Below are positions 1 through 6,965 of a DNA stretch of 64,000 nt, piece after piece. This DNA comes from Actibacterium atlanticum. Lineage in GTDB: Bacteria; Pseudomonadota; Alphaproteobacteria; Rhodobacterales; Rhodobacteraceae. A program made the position numbers and the translations under genes. Under the pieces are notes generated by a model, which searched no databases, was not told the origin of the DNA, and saw only the letters and a list, made by a program, of their open reading frames with translations. Each line of letters starts with the position of its first letter. Position 1 is the stretch's first letter. The DNA lies in NCBI RefSeq assembly GCF_000671395.1, contig NZ_AQQY01000001.1, positions 248,001 to 312,000 of the forward strand. Direction: 5' to 3'.

Positions 1-253
1 CCGAAGCTTCCAGCGCGACGGAGTAATCATAGTCCGGATAGCTGCCTGCGGCGCGGCCGATGACATTGTCCAGCGGCGGGCCATAGCTTTCATGATCGGC
101 ATCTACAGCGTGACAACGGCGGCACTCGGCTTCGAACAGCTGGGCGCCGGCTTCGACTTTAATGGTTTCAAAAGTGGCCTCGCTGGCGGTCCCCGGCAGG
201 GCTGTCAGTGCAAAGGCGGCGGCGGAAATGAGCGTTGAAATGGATCGTGTCAT
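1..253 (-). CDS. Class I c-type cytochrome, N-terminal part (runs off the left edge)
   Basis: The 84 visible residues begin with an export signal (MTRSISTLISAAAFALTAL, small residues, A-S-E at the likely cleavage site) and then carry a single haem-binding CRRCH motif near residues 48-52, followed by YGPPLDNVIGR, as in small class I cytochromes c. The ATG at 253 has a GGAGGA ribosome site. It is the last visible gene of a leftward series encoding PQQ-alcohol-dehydrogenase accessories, so it is probably the periplasmic electron acceptor of that enzyme (XoxG/c550 type). That role is inferred from context; the dehydrogenase is not in the window. The axial Met region is beyond the edge. Confidence 0.85.
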   Translation of the reverse strand, partial: MTRSISTLISAAAFALTALPGTASEATFETIKVEAGAQLFEAECRRCHAVDADHESYGPPLDNVIGRAAGSYPDYDYSVALEAS

Positions 254-280
254 AGCGTCCTCCTTGGGTGGCTCGGGCCG

Positions 281-286
281 ATTGTA
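281..286 (-). promoter_or_regulatory. Putative -10 hexamer of the cytochrome promoter
   Basis: On the minus strand this reads TACAAT, one mismatch from TATAAT. It implies a transcript start near 273-274, about 20 nt before the cytochrome ATG at 253. That places the FNR-type box at 308-321 at about -41. Seen in sequence; start site inferred. Confidence 0.45.
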
Positions 287-307
287 GGCCCATGCCAGAG
301 GAGCGAT

Positions 308-321
308 TTGACGCTGATCAA
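308..321. promoter_or_regulatory. FNR/FixK-type box upstream of the c-type cytochrome
   Basis: TTGAC-GCTG-ATCAA is a full match to the FNR consensus TTGAY-N4-RTCAA. Its centre lies about 41 bp upstream of the start predicted from the TACAAT at 281-286, the spacing of a class II activated promoter. It suggests oxygen- or redox-linked control of the first visible cytochrome gene. Binding is not shown. Confidence 0.55.
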
Positions 322-324
322 ACC

Positions 325-343
325 CTAGGCGCAGAGCGCCTAG
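325..343. promoter_or_regulatory. Perfect 7-bp inverted repeat next to the FNR-type box
   Basis: CTAGGCG and CGCCTAG are separated by 5 nt. There is no following T-run on the minus strand, so an operator is more likely than a terminator. It sits between the SEL1 gene and the cytochrome promoter, directly upstream of the FNR-type box. Confidence 0.4.
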
Positions 344-397
344 TGCTTTAGTCGTAGTTAGCGCTGTCGATCAGCGCAGCCCCCGGAAAATCGCGGC

Positions 398-937
398 TTA
401 GAAGACCGGTGCGTATTTCCAGTTGTCCGCGTCGGGGGTGACCTCGTCCAGATCATACTCGGCGCCCTGCAGGCGTTTGGCGATGTCCAGACCGGCGCTG
501 GCCGCTTGATCCACAAGTGCTTTGCCGCGATCCAAATCTTGGGCGACTCCGTGACCGCGCATCAGATCAATCCCATAGTTGAACTGACCCACCGGATCAC
601 CTGCTTCGGCAGCGCGGCGATCCCACTCGGCGGCGGCATCGGGGTCGTATTCACCCCCCAGACCGTTGTTGTCCAACTGGCTCATCCAGGTCATGGCGCC
701 GGTGTATCCGGCATCGGCGCAGGCGTTGAACACGGTGCGGGCGTCTTCGTGATCACCTTTCTTGGTGATCATATACCCCGTGGCGCAGGTCATCATTCCG
801 ACCTCACCGCGCGCGGCGCGTTCGATCTCTTTCTTGATGGTCATTTCTTCGGGGTTCAATTCCCCCAGGTCAGCGTCGATTTCTGCGAATGCTGGTGATG
901 CGGCCAGAACGATGGCGGCGATAAATACGTTTCTCAT
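398..937 (-). CDS. Secreted SEL1/TPR-like repeat protein
   Basis: A 179-residue protein with a clear signal peptide (MRNVFIAAIVLAASPAFA). The mature part has SEL1-like alpha-helical repeats: residues around 65-140 show spaced A-x-G-x-x-x-A patterns (ACADAGYTGAM, AAEAGDPVGQFNYGIDLMRGHGV). Such repeats mediate protein-protein contacts and give no enzymatic prediction. It lies between the ABC permease gene and the cytochrome gene on the same strand, with an 81-bp gap before it, so a periplasmic scaffolding role in the PQQ dehydrogenase system is inferred. No catalytic residues recognised. Confidence 0.75.
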   Translation of the reverse strand: MRNVFIAAIVLAASPAFAEIDADLGELNPEEMTIKKEIERAARGEVGMMTCATGYMITKKGDHEDARTVFNACADAGYTGAMTWMSQLDNNGLGGEYDPDAAAEWDRRAAEAGDPVGQFNYGIDLMRGHGVAQDLDRGKALVDQAASAGLDIAKRLQGAEYDLDEVTPDADNWKYAPVF

Positions 938-1018
938 GGATGTCTCCTCTGCGCGGAGGGTAGCAAAAAAAGGGATTTTGGGCTGTCATGCTAAAGTCTT
1001 ACGACCGGTCAGAATAGC

Positions 1019-1810
1019 TTACCCTTTTCGCTTCATCATCCCGCGCGCCGGATCGTACCCCCAAACCGCCAGCCCGATGAAGATCAGCGCCCAGAGTGCC
1101 GTCAGTGCCAATGCGCTTGCGTTTAGCTGGCCATAGAGCGCAAAGCGGATCGCCTCGACTGCGTGGGTGAAGGGGTTCAACGCGCAGATATCGCGCAGCA
1201 GGGCCGAGCTTTCAGCCATCTTCCACAGCGGGTAAAGCGCTGAGGACAGGAAGAACATTGGAAAGATCACAAAGTTCATCACGCCAGCGAAGTTTTCCAA
1301 TTGTTTGATCAGCGAACTCAGCGCCAGCCCCAGCGCCCCCAACATGATGCCACCCAGTAAAAGCACTGGCAAAACAAGAAGATACCCGTGCCAAGGCAGG
1401 GTGATACCGAACAGGCCTGCGATTAGAAGAAAGGTGTAGACCTGCAGGATCGAAATCGCGCTGGCGCCGATCAGGCGGCAGATCAACAGCCACCAACGGG
1501 GCAGGGGGCTGATCAGCAGCACCCGCATCGATCCCATCTCGCGGTCGAACACCAGGCTCAGCGCGCTTTGCATGCCGTTGAACAGCAGGATCATGCCGCA
1601 CAGGCCGGGGACGATGTAAATTTCGTAGGTGATATAGGTCTGATAGGGCGGGGTGATCGACAGGCCAAGCGCGGCGCGAAAGCCCGCGGCGAAAACCACC
1701 AGCCACACCAGTGGCCGCACCAGCGCGGCGATGAACCGTTCGCGTTGATGCACAAAGCGCAGGGCCTCGCGCAGGACGATGGCGCGCAGGGCGGTCAGGT
1801 AGGCGTTCAT
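1019..1810 (-). CDS. ABC-2 type permease of the PQQ-alcohol dehydrogenase system
   Basis: A 263-residue integral membrane protein with about six hydrophobic segments and the ABC-2 exporter hallmark EMGSMRVLLISPLPR (about residues 91-105). It matches the permease subfamily (PedC-like) found next to PQQ-dependent alcohol dehydrogenases. Its ATG overlaps the end of the ATPase gene by 4 nt (1807-1810), so the two are translationally coupled and should form one transporter. The ABC-2 family normally exports; the substrate is unknown. Confidence is high for family, moderate for the PQQ-specific subfamily. Confidence 0.88.
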   Translation of the reverse strand: MNAYLTALRAIVLREALRFVHQRERFIAALVRPLVWLVVFAAGFRAALGLSITPPYQTYITYEIYIVPGLCGMILLFNGMQSALSLVFDREMGSMRVLLISPLPRWWLLICRLIGASAISILQVYTFLLIAGLFGITLPWHGYLLVLPVLLLGGIMLGALGLALSSLIKQLENFAGVMNFVIFPMFFLSSALYPLWKMAESSALLRDICALNPFTHAVEAIRFALYGQLNASALALTALWALIFIGLAVWGYDPARGMMKRKG

Positions 1811-2529
1811 GCCGCGCCCTCTGCTGTGCGGGACAAAAAGTAATCGGTCAGGGCCATGTCGCCGCGCAGATCACCGGCGCGGCCGTTTTCAAGCAGTTGC
1901 CCGCGATGCAGGATCAGCAACTGGTCGTCGTCGAACACCTCATCGGCCAGATGCGTGGCCCAAAGCACTGTCAGACCGTCATTTTTTGACAATTCGTGCA
2001 CGTGGCCGGTGATTGAACGGCGGGCGGCGGCGTCTAACCCGACGGAGGCCTCGTCCAGCAGCAAAACCGAGGGGTTGGCGACCAGCGCGCGGGCGATTTC
2101 GGTGCGGCGGCGGTGACCGCCGTTCAGGTTGCGGACGCGCTCGGACGCGCGCTCAATCATGTCCAGACGTTCAAGCGCGGCGTCGATCCGGCTGGCGGCC
2201 TCGCGGCCCGACAGCCCGTGCAGGGCAGCAAAATACGACAGGTTCCGGTGTACCGACAGATCCAGATCCAGCGTCGGTTGCTGGAACACCACGCCCATCT
2301 GTGCGAGCGCCCGACGCGGATCGCTGGCCAGATCATACCCGGCCACGGTGATGCGGCCCGAGGGCGCGGTAAATAGCCGTGTTAAAAGGGAAAACAGCGT
2401 CGACTTGCCCGCCCCGTTGGGCCCAAGCAGCGCGCAAAAGGTACCGGGGTCGACCGCAAAGTCGACCCCGTCCAGCGCCCGTTTGGCGCCGTAATTATAG
2501 CTTATATCTGAAACGGTTAGCCCGCTCAC
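1807..2529 (-). CDS. ABC transporter ATP-binding protein of the PQQ-alcohol dehydrogenase system
   Basis: A 240-residue ATPase: Walker A GPNGAGKST (36-44), Q-loop VVFQQP (about 83), Walker B VLLLDE (155-160) and a D-loop. The signature motif reads LNGGH instead of the canonical LSGGQ. It starts at GTG 2529, overlapping the stop of the preceding small-protein gene by 4 nt (GTGA), and its own stop overlaps the permease start. The three genes are therefore one coupled unit. It energises the ABC-2 permease at the inner face of the membrane. Confidence 0.9.
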   Translation of the reverse strand: MSGLTVSDISYNYGAKRALDGVDFAVDPGTFCALLGPNGAGKSTLFSLLTRLFTAPSGRITVAGYDLASDPRRALAQMGVVFQQPTLDLDLSVHRNLSYFAALHGLSGREAASRIDAALERLDMIERASERVRNLNGGHRRRTEIARALVANPSVLLLDEASVGLDAAARRSITGHVHELSKNDGLTVLWATHLADEVFDDDQLLILHRGQLLENGRAGDLRGDMALTDYFLSRTAEGAA

Positions 2530-2981
2530 TTAATGACAATCTCCAGTCGCTGGGTTTCGCCGGTCGAGCCGGGAACCTTCAGATAGTAGCTGCCGGGCTT
2601 GATCGCGACAAACCCGATTTCCATCTCGCCGGCTTCGTCAAATTCGACGCTGTCGACACCCAGAGGACGGATCTCCAGACCTTCGACAACGATCTCGTCG
2701 ATCCAGATGGCGCGGAAAAATTCGGGGCCAACCAGCGCCAGTTCCTGAGACCCGTCGCCCTGGATTTCGAATTCGTAGTAGGTGCCGGATTTCAGCTCCC
2801 ACGGGGCATCGGCCAGCGGCATGCCAGCCGACAGGATGATCGGCGGCAGGTCTTCTTTGTTGTCGCCAGACAACAGACCGGCAAGGCCAAAGCCGCTGTC
2901 GTCATCATCATCGTCATCGGCCAGAGCCGGGGTCGTTGCAGCCAAAGCCATAGCCAGAATTGCAGGCAAAATACGGAACAT
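2526..2981 (-). CDS. Hypothetical exported protein with a seven-aspartate run at the mature N-terminus
   Basis: A 151-residue protein. The ATG at 2981 is chosen over an upstream in-frame ATG (3029) because it has a GGGAGG ribosome site and begins a good signal peptide (MFRILPAILAMALAATTPALA). Directly after the predicted cleavage site come seven consecutive Asp residues. The rest looks beta-rich (SGTYYEFEIQ, GSYYLKVPG, RLEIVIK), like a small cupredoxin-like or jelly-roll domain, but I recognise no family. It is coupled by a GTGA overlap to the ABC ATPase. The acidic run could bind Ca2+ or lanthanides; that is inference only. Confidence 0.75.
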   Translation of the reverse strand: MFRILPAILAMALAATTPALADDDDDDDSGFGLAGLLSGDNKEDLPPIILSAGMPLADAPWELKSGTYYEFEIQGDGSQELALVGPEFFRAIWIDEIVVEGLEIRPLGVDSVEFDEAGEMEIGFVAIKPGSYYLKVPGSTGETQRLEIVIK

Positions 2982-3010
2982 GTGTAACCTCCCAAAGTTC
3001 CTAAAAGTTA

Positions 3011-3054
3011 TGATGCACAAGTGATGCACATTCCATGCACATCTGATGCATATG
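3011..3054. repeat. Four consecutive 11-bp direct repeats
   Basis: Units at 3011-3021, 3022-3032, 3033-3043 and 3044-3054 each contain ATGCAC (ATGCAT in the last) at the same offset; three of the four begin TGATGCA. The period is exactly one helical turn. The array ends 29 bp upstream of the ATG at 2981 in the direction of transcription. It resembles a direct-repeat operator of the kind bound by OmpR/PhoB-type regulators. No regulator was identified. Confidence 0.7.
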
Positions 3055-3056
3055 AT

Positions 3057-4016
3057 TTATGGCCGGTAAGCGGCGCCCCAGGGGAAGCGGCCGACCTTGA
3101 TGGTTTTGATCGGTTTGCGCTTGGCGACATCAATCACGGTCACATCGCCCGACACCCCGTTGGTGGTGAACAGATGCGACTTGTCGCCGTTGAAGTCCAT
3201 GTGCCAGACACGGCGCCCGACCAGAATGTAATCTTCGACCTCATAGGTTTCGGCATTGACCACGGCGACGTGGTTTGACGGCCCCAGCGCAACGAAGACG
3301 GTTTTCTCATCTTCGGTGAACTCAAAACCCACGGGCTGCACGCGGTCGGGGTGCACGCCTTTGACCTCGAACTTGATCTTGCCCTTTTCGGCTTTTGATT
3401 CGACGTCAAAGATCGAGACGGTGCCGCCGATTTCGGCGCTCACCCACAGCTCGGAGCCGCCAGCGGCGAATTCAGCGTGGCGCGGGCGTGCATCGACCAG
3501 CGTGTTGGCGACGATCTTGCGGCTTTCGGTGTCGATCCAATGCGCCATGTTGGTGGTTTCCGACGTGGTGATCGCATAAGCCCCATCAGGGCTGACGGCC
3601 ATGCCTTCGGGTTCAATGCCGACGTTGATCTGGGCGATCACCTGACGGGTTTCGGTATCCACGACGGTGGTCACCGCGTCATCTTCGTTGGCGATGTAAA
3701 GGTGACGGTCATTGGGGTGCAGCACGAACTGTTCGGGGTCTTCGCCCGAGGGCAGGTTGTGCAGCACTTCGCCGGTGTTGGGGTCCATCACCTGCACCGT
3801 GTCGCTGTCAGAGGCGCAGATATACACCACCGAGTAATCCTTGGAGAAGGTGATGCCGCGCGGGCGTTCGCCGGTTTCAATGGTACGGGTCACTTCCAGC
3901 GTGTCGGTGTCGATCACGCTGATCGTGTCGTCTTTTTCATTGGTCACCCAGATTTCGCCAGCGGTGGCGGGCAGGGCGGTGGTGCCCAGAAGCAGGGCAA
4001 GCATCAGATGTTTCAT
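3057..4016 (-). CDS. YVTN beta-propeller protein of the PQQ-alcohol dehydrogenase system
   Basis: A 319-residue exported protein with a signal peptide (about residues 1-19, ending PATA) followed by seven repeats of about 42 residues. Each repeat has the blade pattern of the YVTN family (IWVTNE, VYICASD, LYIANED, AITTSE, LWVSAE, VFVALGP, LFTTNG, each followed by a strand ending near ID or VD). This is the beta-propeller type that accompanies PQQ-dependent catabolism genes. It presumably acts in the periplasm as a binding or assembly factor. Its ATG overlaps the end of the binding-protein gene by 4 nt (4013-4016). Confidence 0.9.
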   Translation of the reverse strand: MKHLMLALLLGTTALPATAGEIWVTNEKDDTISVIDTDTLEVTRTIETGERPRGITFSKDYSVVYICASDSDTVQVMDPNTGEVLHNLPSGEDPEQFVLHPNDRHLYIANEDDAVTTVVDTETRQVIAQINVGIEPEGMAVSPDGAYAITTSETTNMAHWIDTESRKIVANTLVDARPRHAEFAAGGSELWVSAEIGGTVSIFDVESKAEKGKIKFEVKGVHPDRVQPVGFEFTEDEKTVFVALGPSNHVAVVNAETYEVEDYILVGRRVWHMDFNGDKSHLFTTNGVSGDVTVIDVAKRKPIKTIKVGRFPWGAAYRP

Positions 4017-5176
4017 TTGAAGGCCTCACAAGTGCTTTCGGGTTCGTCGATGCCGAGCGTATCAAGCTCGGTGCGTTGGTGGAGATAGCCGGGCAGGGGC
4101 GCCTGGGCGACAAGCGCGCGTTCGGTGACCAGCGGAATCGGCTGGCGCAACTGGCCGTTCCACGTGCGGAAGCTTAGCGGGCGGCCCTTGAACCCGGCCA
4201 GTTCGAACTGATCCGACAGGATAAAGTCGCGCAGCGTGGCAGGATCGGCCGAATTGGTGCGGGTTACGGCTTCGCCAATGGCGCGCATCGCGGCCCAAGC
4301 ACCATAGTCGCGCGGGGTCATGTCGCGGGCGGATTGATCAACGAAACGGCTTTGCAGCTGGGCCGCGCCCCATTGTTCCACCACGGGCGCCCACGCCACG
4401 GGCACCAGCCCCTCGGAGCCAGCCACCGGGCGGGGCTCCCATGTGTTATAGGCGATGTAGCGGCCAAAATCGTGCAGCTCATCCGCCAGCAGAAGCAGAT
4501 CATAGTCGCCCAGCTCTTGGGTGAACAGCGGGACCTCTTGCGCCGCGTTGCGGCGCATGTCGGCGTCAAAGATCCAGTCTTTGGTCTTGTCGATTTTCAG
4601 GCCGAACTTGGTGGCGCTGGCGTTCAGGGAGTCGGCGAACGTAACGTCATCTGCGTGGGCGCCCTTGACCATCACAAGGTCATCCCAGCGTTTGAACAGC
4701 ACGAACTGCATCAGCGCATCGGCGCGCATCGCGTTGGACGGCAGGGTGTGCAGCAGATTGGCGCGGCAGTTGTCGCCGCGCAGGTCACTGTCATAGGCCG
4801 AACCGTTGAACAGGATCGCGTTCTGGGCTTCGGGCAGGTCGGCAACGGACAGTTGCGACGCCGCCGGTGCATCCAGAATGATATAAGGGCTGCGGGTCAG
4901 GGCATCCTGCGCGGCGGCCTGAAGGTCACCGTCCAGGGGAACATCAATGATTTCAAGCGTGTAGTTGTGCCCCATGAAGCCACCCGTGGTGGCATTATCC
5001 GACAGGCCCAACTGGGCACCGGCAAGACCGCGGTCTTCGGGGATGGGATCAAGATTGGACAGAACAGGGGGTTGTTCCTGTTCTTGTTTCAAATAGATGA
5101 CCGGAATGTCGATCTGCGCATACGCCGTGGCCGGTGCGATCACCGCAGCCAGCAACGCGCCGAAAATTCGCCGCAC
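4013..5176 (-). CDS. Periplasmic ABC-type substrate-binding protein, PQQ-alcohol dehydrogenase system
   Basis: A 387-residue protein with a signal peptide (MRRIFGALLAAVIAPATAYA) and a two-lobed periplasmic-binding fold related to branched-chain amino acid receptors (LAGAQLGLSDN near the start, NAILFNGSAYD and RDYGAWAAMRAIGEAV later). It matches the binding-protein subfamily linked to PQQ alcohol dehydrogenases. It is first of the leftward operon and coupled to the beta-propeller gene. The only ABC genes nearby are of the ABC-2 exporter type, so it may be a sensor or scaffold rather than part of an importer. Confidence 0.85.
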   Translation of the reverse strand: MRRIFGALLAAVIAPATAYAQIDIPVIYLKQEQEQPPVLSNLDPIPEDRGLAGAQLGLSDNATTGGFMGHNYTLEIIDVPLDGDLQAAAQDALTRSPYIILDAPAASQLSVADLPEAQNAILFNGSAYDSDLRGDNCRANLLHTLPSNAMRADALMQFVLFKRWDDLVMVKGAHADDVTFADSLNASATKFGLKIDKTKDWIFDADMRRNAAQEVPLFTQELGDYDLLLLADELHDFGRYIAYNTWEPRPVAGSEGLVPVAWAPVVEQWGAAQLQSRFVDQSARDMTPRDYGAWAAMRAIGEAVTRTNSADPATLRDFILSDQFELAGFKGRPLSFRTWNGQLRQPIPLVTERALVAQAPLPGYLHQRTELDTLGIDEPESTCEAFK

Positions 5177-5216
5177 TTTTATATCCTCCCTTAACTGCGG
5201 TTTTCCCGCTTGGATT

Positions 5217-5234
5217 GAGGGTAACCCGACCCTC
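5217..5234. promoter_or_regulatory. Inverted repeat between the divergent PQQ-cluster operons
   Basis: GAGGGT and ACCCTC are separated by 6 nt. The site lies about 40 bp upstream of the leftward binding-protein gene and 120 bp upstream of the rightward cytochrome gene, so it could be a shared operator. The heptamer GTCGTAG follows at 5258-5264. Confidence 0.35.
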
Positions 5235-5355
5235 TGGCAGGACTCTATCAGACCATTGTCGTAGGCCGCATCGCGTGCATCTTAAACCAAAGTCGCGTAT
5301 CGGGCAGCCCGTCTAAATTGCTAAGAATGCTGCAAGTGAAAACGGGAGACGAGAT

Positions 5356-6033
5356 ATGTTCAAATTGCCAATGGCCGCACTGGGCCTGATTGCGACTGCT
5401 TCGATGGCTGTAGCCCACGGGGATGTTGCACCGCAGCCGATGAACACCGATGCCCTGCCTGACGTAGGCGAAGAGTGGCTGACCGAAAACCCTTATCGCT
5501 CGCAGGGCGATGAAGTTTGGCAGGCGGCGATTGAAATCGGCGATTCCGGCTACAACCAAAACTGTGCCCGTTGTCACGGTCTGGGCGTTGTGTCGGGTGG
5601 TCTGGCCCCTGACCTGCGCTGGCTGGAAGCCGAAGAGTACGGCGACGAGTGGTACGCCGAGCGTTTCATCTATGGCTACACCCAGAACGGCATCACCAAG
5701 ATGCCTGCGTTTGGCGACCTGCTGGGTCAGAAAGCCGCTTGGGCGATCCGCACTTACATTGAGACCCGTCCCGATGACGGTGCTCTGGATGATGCAACAC
5801 CGCGTCTGCTGGAAATTCGTGATCAGCTGGTAGCCATGGCCGGTGGGGCCGACGGTGACGTAGCTGCATTGCAGGCCGAACTGGCCGGCGTTGCAGAAGG
5901 TGTTCAAACCGGCTCGGGCGCGCCGATTGCGGACAGCGTTGCATTCCGGGCCGCAAACCTGATCAGTGGCGACACGCCGGACTTTGCAGGGGCTGCAGAA
6001 GCCCTTACAATCGGTCTGGCTGCTACTAACTGA
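5356..6033 (+). CDS. pedF: Cytochrome c-550 PedF-like
   Basis: A 225-residue exported c-type cytochrome with a signal peptide (1-20), then LPDVGEEWLTENPYR and SGYNQNCARCHG, a combination characteristic of the PedF cytochrome paired with PQQ ethanol/phenylethanol dehydrogenases. The haem motif is CARCH (70-74); Met116 in ITKMPAFG is the likely sixth ligand. About 80 residues follow the cytochrome domain, Ala- and Gly-rich and without recognisable motif. The start has a GGGAG site. It is transcribed divergently from the leftward operon, 16 nt before the next gene. It should carry electrons from the quinoprotein towards the oxidase. Confidence 0.88.
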   Translation: MFKLPMAALGLIATASMAVAHGDVAPQPMNTDALPDVGEEWLTENPYRSQGDEVWQAAIEIGDSGYNQNCARCHGLGVVSGGLAPDLRWLEAEEYGDEWYAERFIYGYTQNGITKMPAFGDLLGQKAAWAIRTYIETRPDDGALDDATPRLLEIRDQLVAMAGGADGDVAALQAELAGVAEGVQTGSGAPIADSVAFRAANLISGDTPDFAGAAEALTIGLAATN

Positions 6034-6049
6034 TCAGAGACTGAGGCAC

Positions 6050-6961
6050 ATGGTTCTTTCGCGATACCGGGTAACCCTACCTTTTCTCCTCGGTGCGTTG
6101 GCAGGGCTCTCCTCCCACGCCGCGCAAGCCCGCTGCGAAGACTATGTGCCTCAGCCTAAACCGCAAAATGCCTCGCGCGATATCGTGGGGCAGGATCTGG
6201 ATACGATCCAGGATCGCGGTTTCATGACATTCGCCGCTTACGAAGATTACCCGCCCTGGTCCTATACCGAGGGCGGTAAAATCGTTGGCGTGGACATTGA
6301 GATCGGCAAGCTGATTGCCGAAGATCTGGGCGTTGAGGCGCGGTTCAATCTGGTTGCGCCGGGCGAGGATTTGCTGACCGATCTGCGCAACTGGATCTGG
6401 AAAGGCCCCATCGTCGGTGGCGCGGTCGTCAACGTGATGTTGCATGTTCCCTATGACAGCGAGTTCGCCTGTCGGGTTGAGCAAGTGGTGTTCACCGGCC
6501 AGTACCACCAAGAACAGATCGCCATTGCCTATCGCAAGGATGACTACCCCGATGAAAAGCCGATCCCGGCTTATTTCCGGTTCGATACCGTAGGCGTTGA
6601 AAACGATTCCATCGCAGATTTCTATTTGTCGGCCTTTCCGGGCGGGCAGTTGTCGGGCAATGTGACCCGCTATCCGACCATGACCGAAGCGATGGAAGGG
6701 CTGGACCAAGGCGCCACCATGGCTGCCATGGGCCCCTTGGCCGAGTTGGAGTTCGGCCTGACAGAAAATACCGATGTCCACACGCCGCCGTTGCCCGGCT
6801 TTGCCGTGGGTAAATGGACCGCCGGGGTGGGCGTGCATTTCGCCTATCGCCCCTTGGCCTATGCAGTGGGGGATGCGATTTACGCCGGCTTGCAGGACGG
6901 GCGGATCGAGCAGATTTTCACCGATTTCGGTCTGACACACACCCCGCCAGAGTTTCAGTAA
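6050..6961 (+). CDS. Quinoprotein dehydrogenase-associated periplasmic binding protein (XoxJ/MxaJ-like)
   Basis: A 303-residue protein starting at ATG 6050 (GAGG site; signal sequence LPFLLGALAGLSSHAAQA). It has the family-3 solute-binding fold: FMTFAAYEDYPPWSY near the N-terminus, GGKIVGVDIEIGKLIAEDLGV, and IEQIFTDFGL at the end. This is the MxaJ/XoxJ group that always occurs with methanol/PQQ dehydrogenases, where it is thought to help mature or assemble the enzyme rather than import a solute. It follows pedF by 16 nt in the same operon. Confidence 0.88.
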   Translation: MVLSRYRVTLPFLLGALAGLSSHAAQARCEDYVPQPKPQNASRDIVGQDLDTIQDRGFMTFAAYEDYPPWSYTEGGKIVGVDIEIGKLIAEDLGVEARFNLVAPGEDLLTDLRNWIWKGPIVGGAVVNVMLHVPYDSEFACRVEQVVFTGQYHQEQIAIAYRKDDYPDEKPIPAYFRFDTVGVENDSIADFYLSAFPGGQLSGNVTRYPTMTEAMEGLDQGATMAAMGPLAELEFGLTENTDVHTPPLPGFAVGKWTAGVGVHFAYRPLAYAVGDAIYAGLQDGRIEQIFTDFGLTHTPPEFQ

Positions 6962-6965
6962 ACGC

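Noticed and set aside
3011-3054. A small CRISPR array or replication iterons
   Set aside because: Units of 11 bp abut without unique spacers and there are only four; no cas or rep genes are near.
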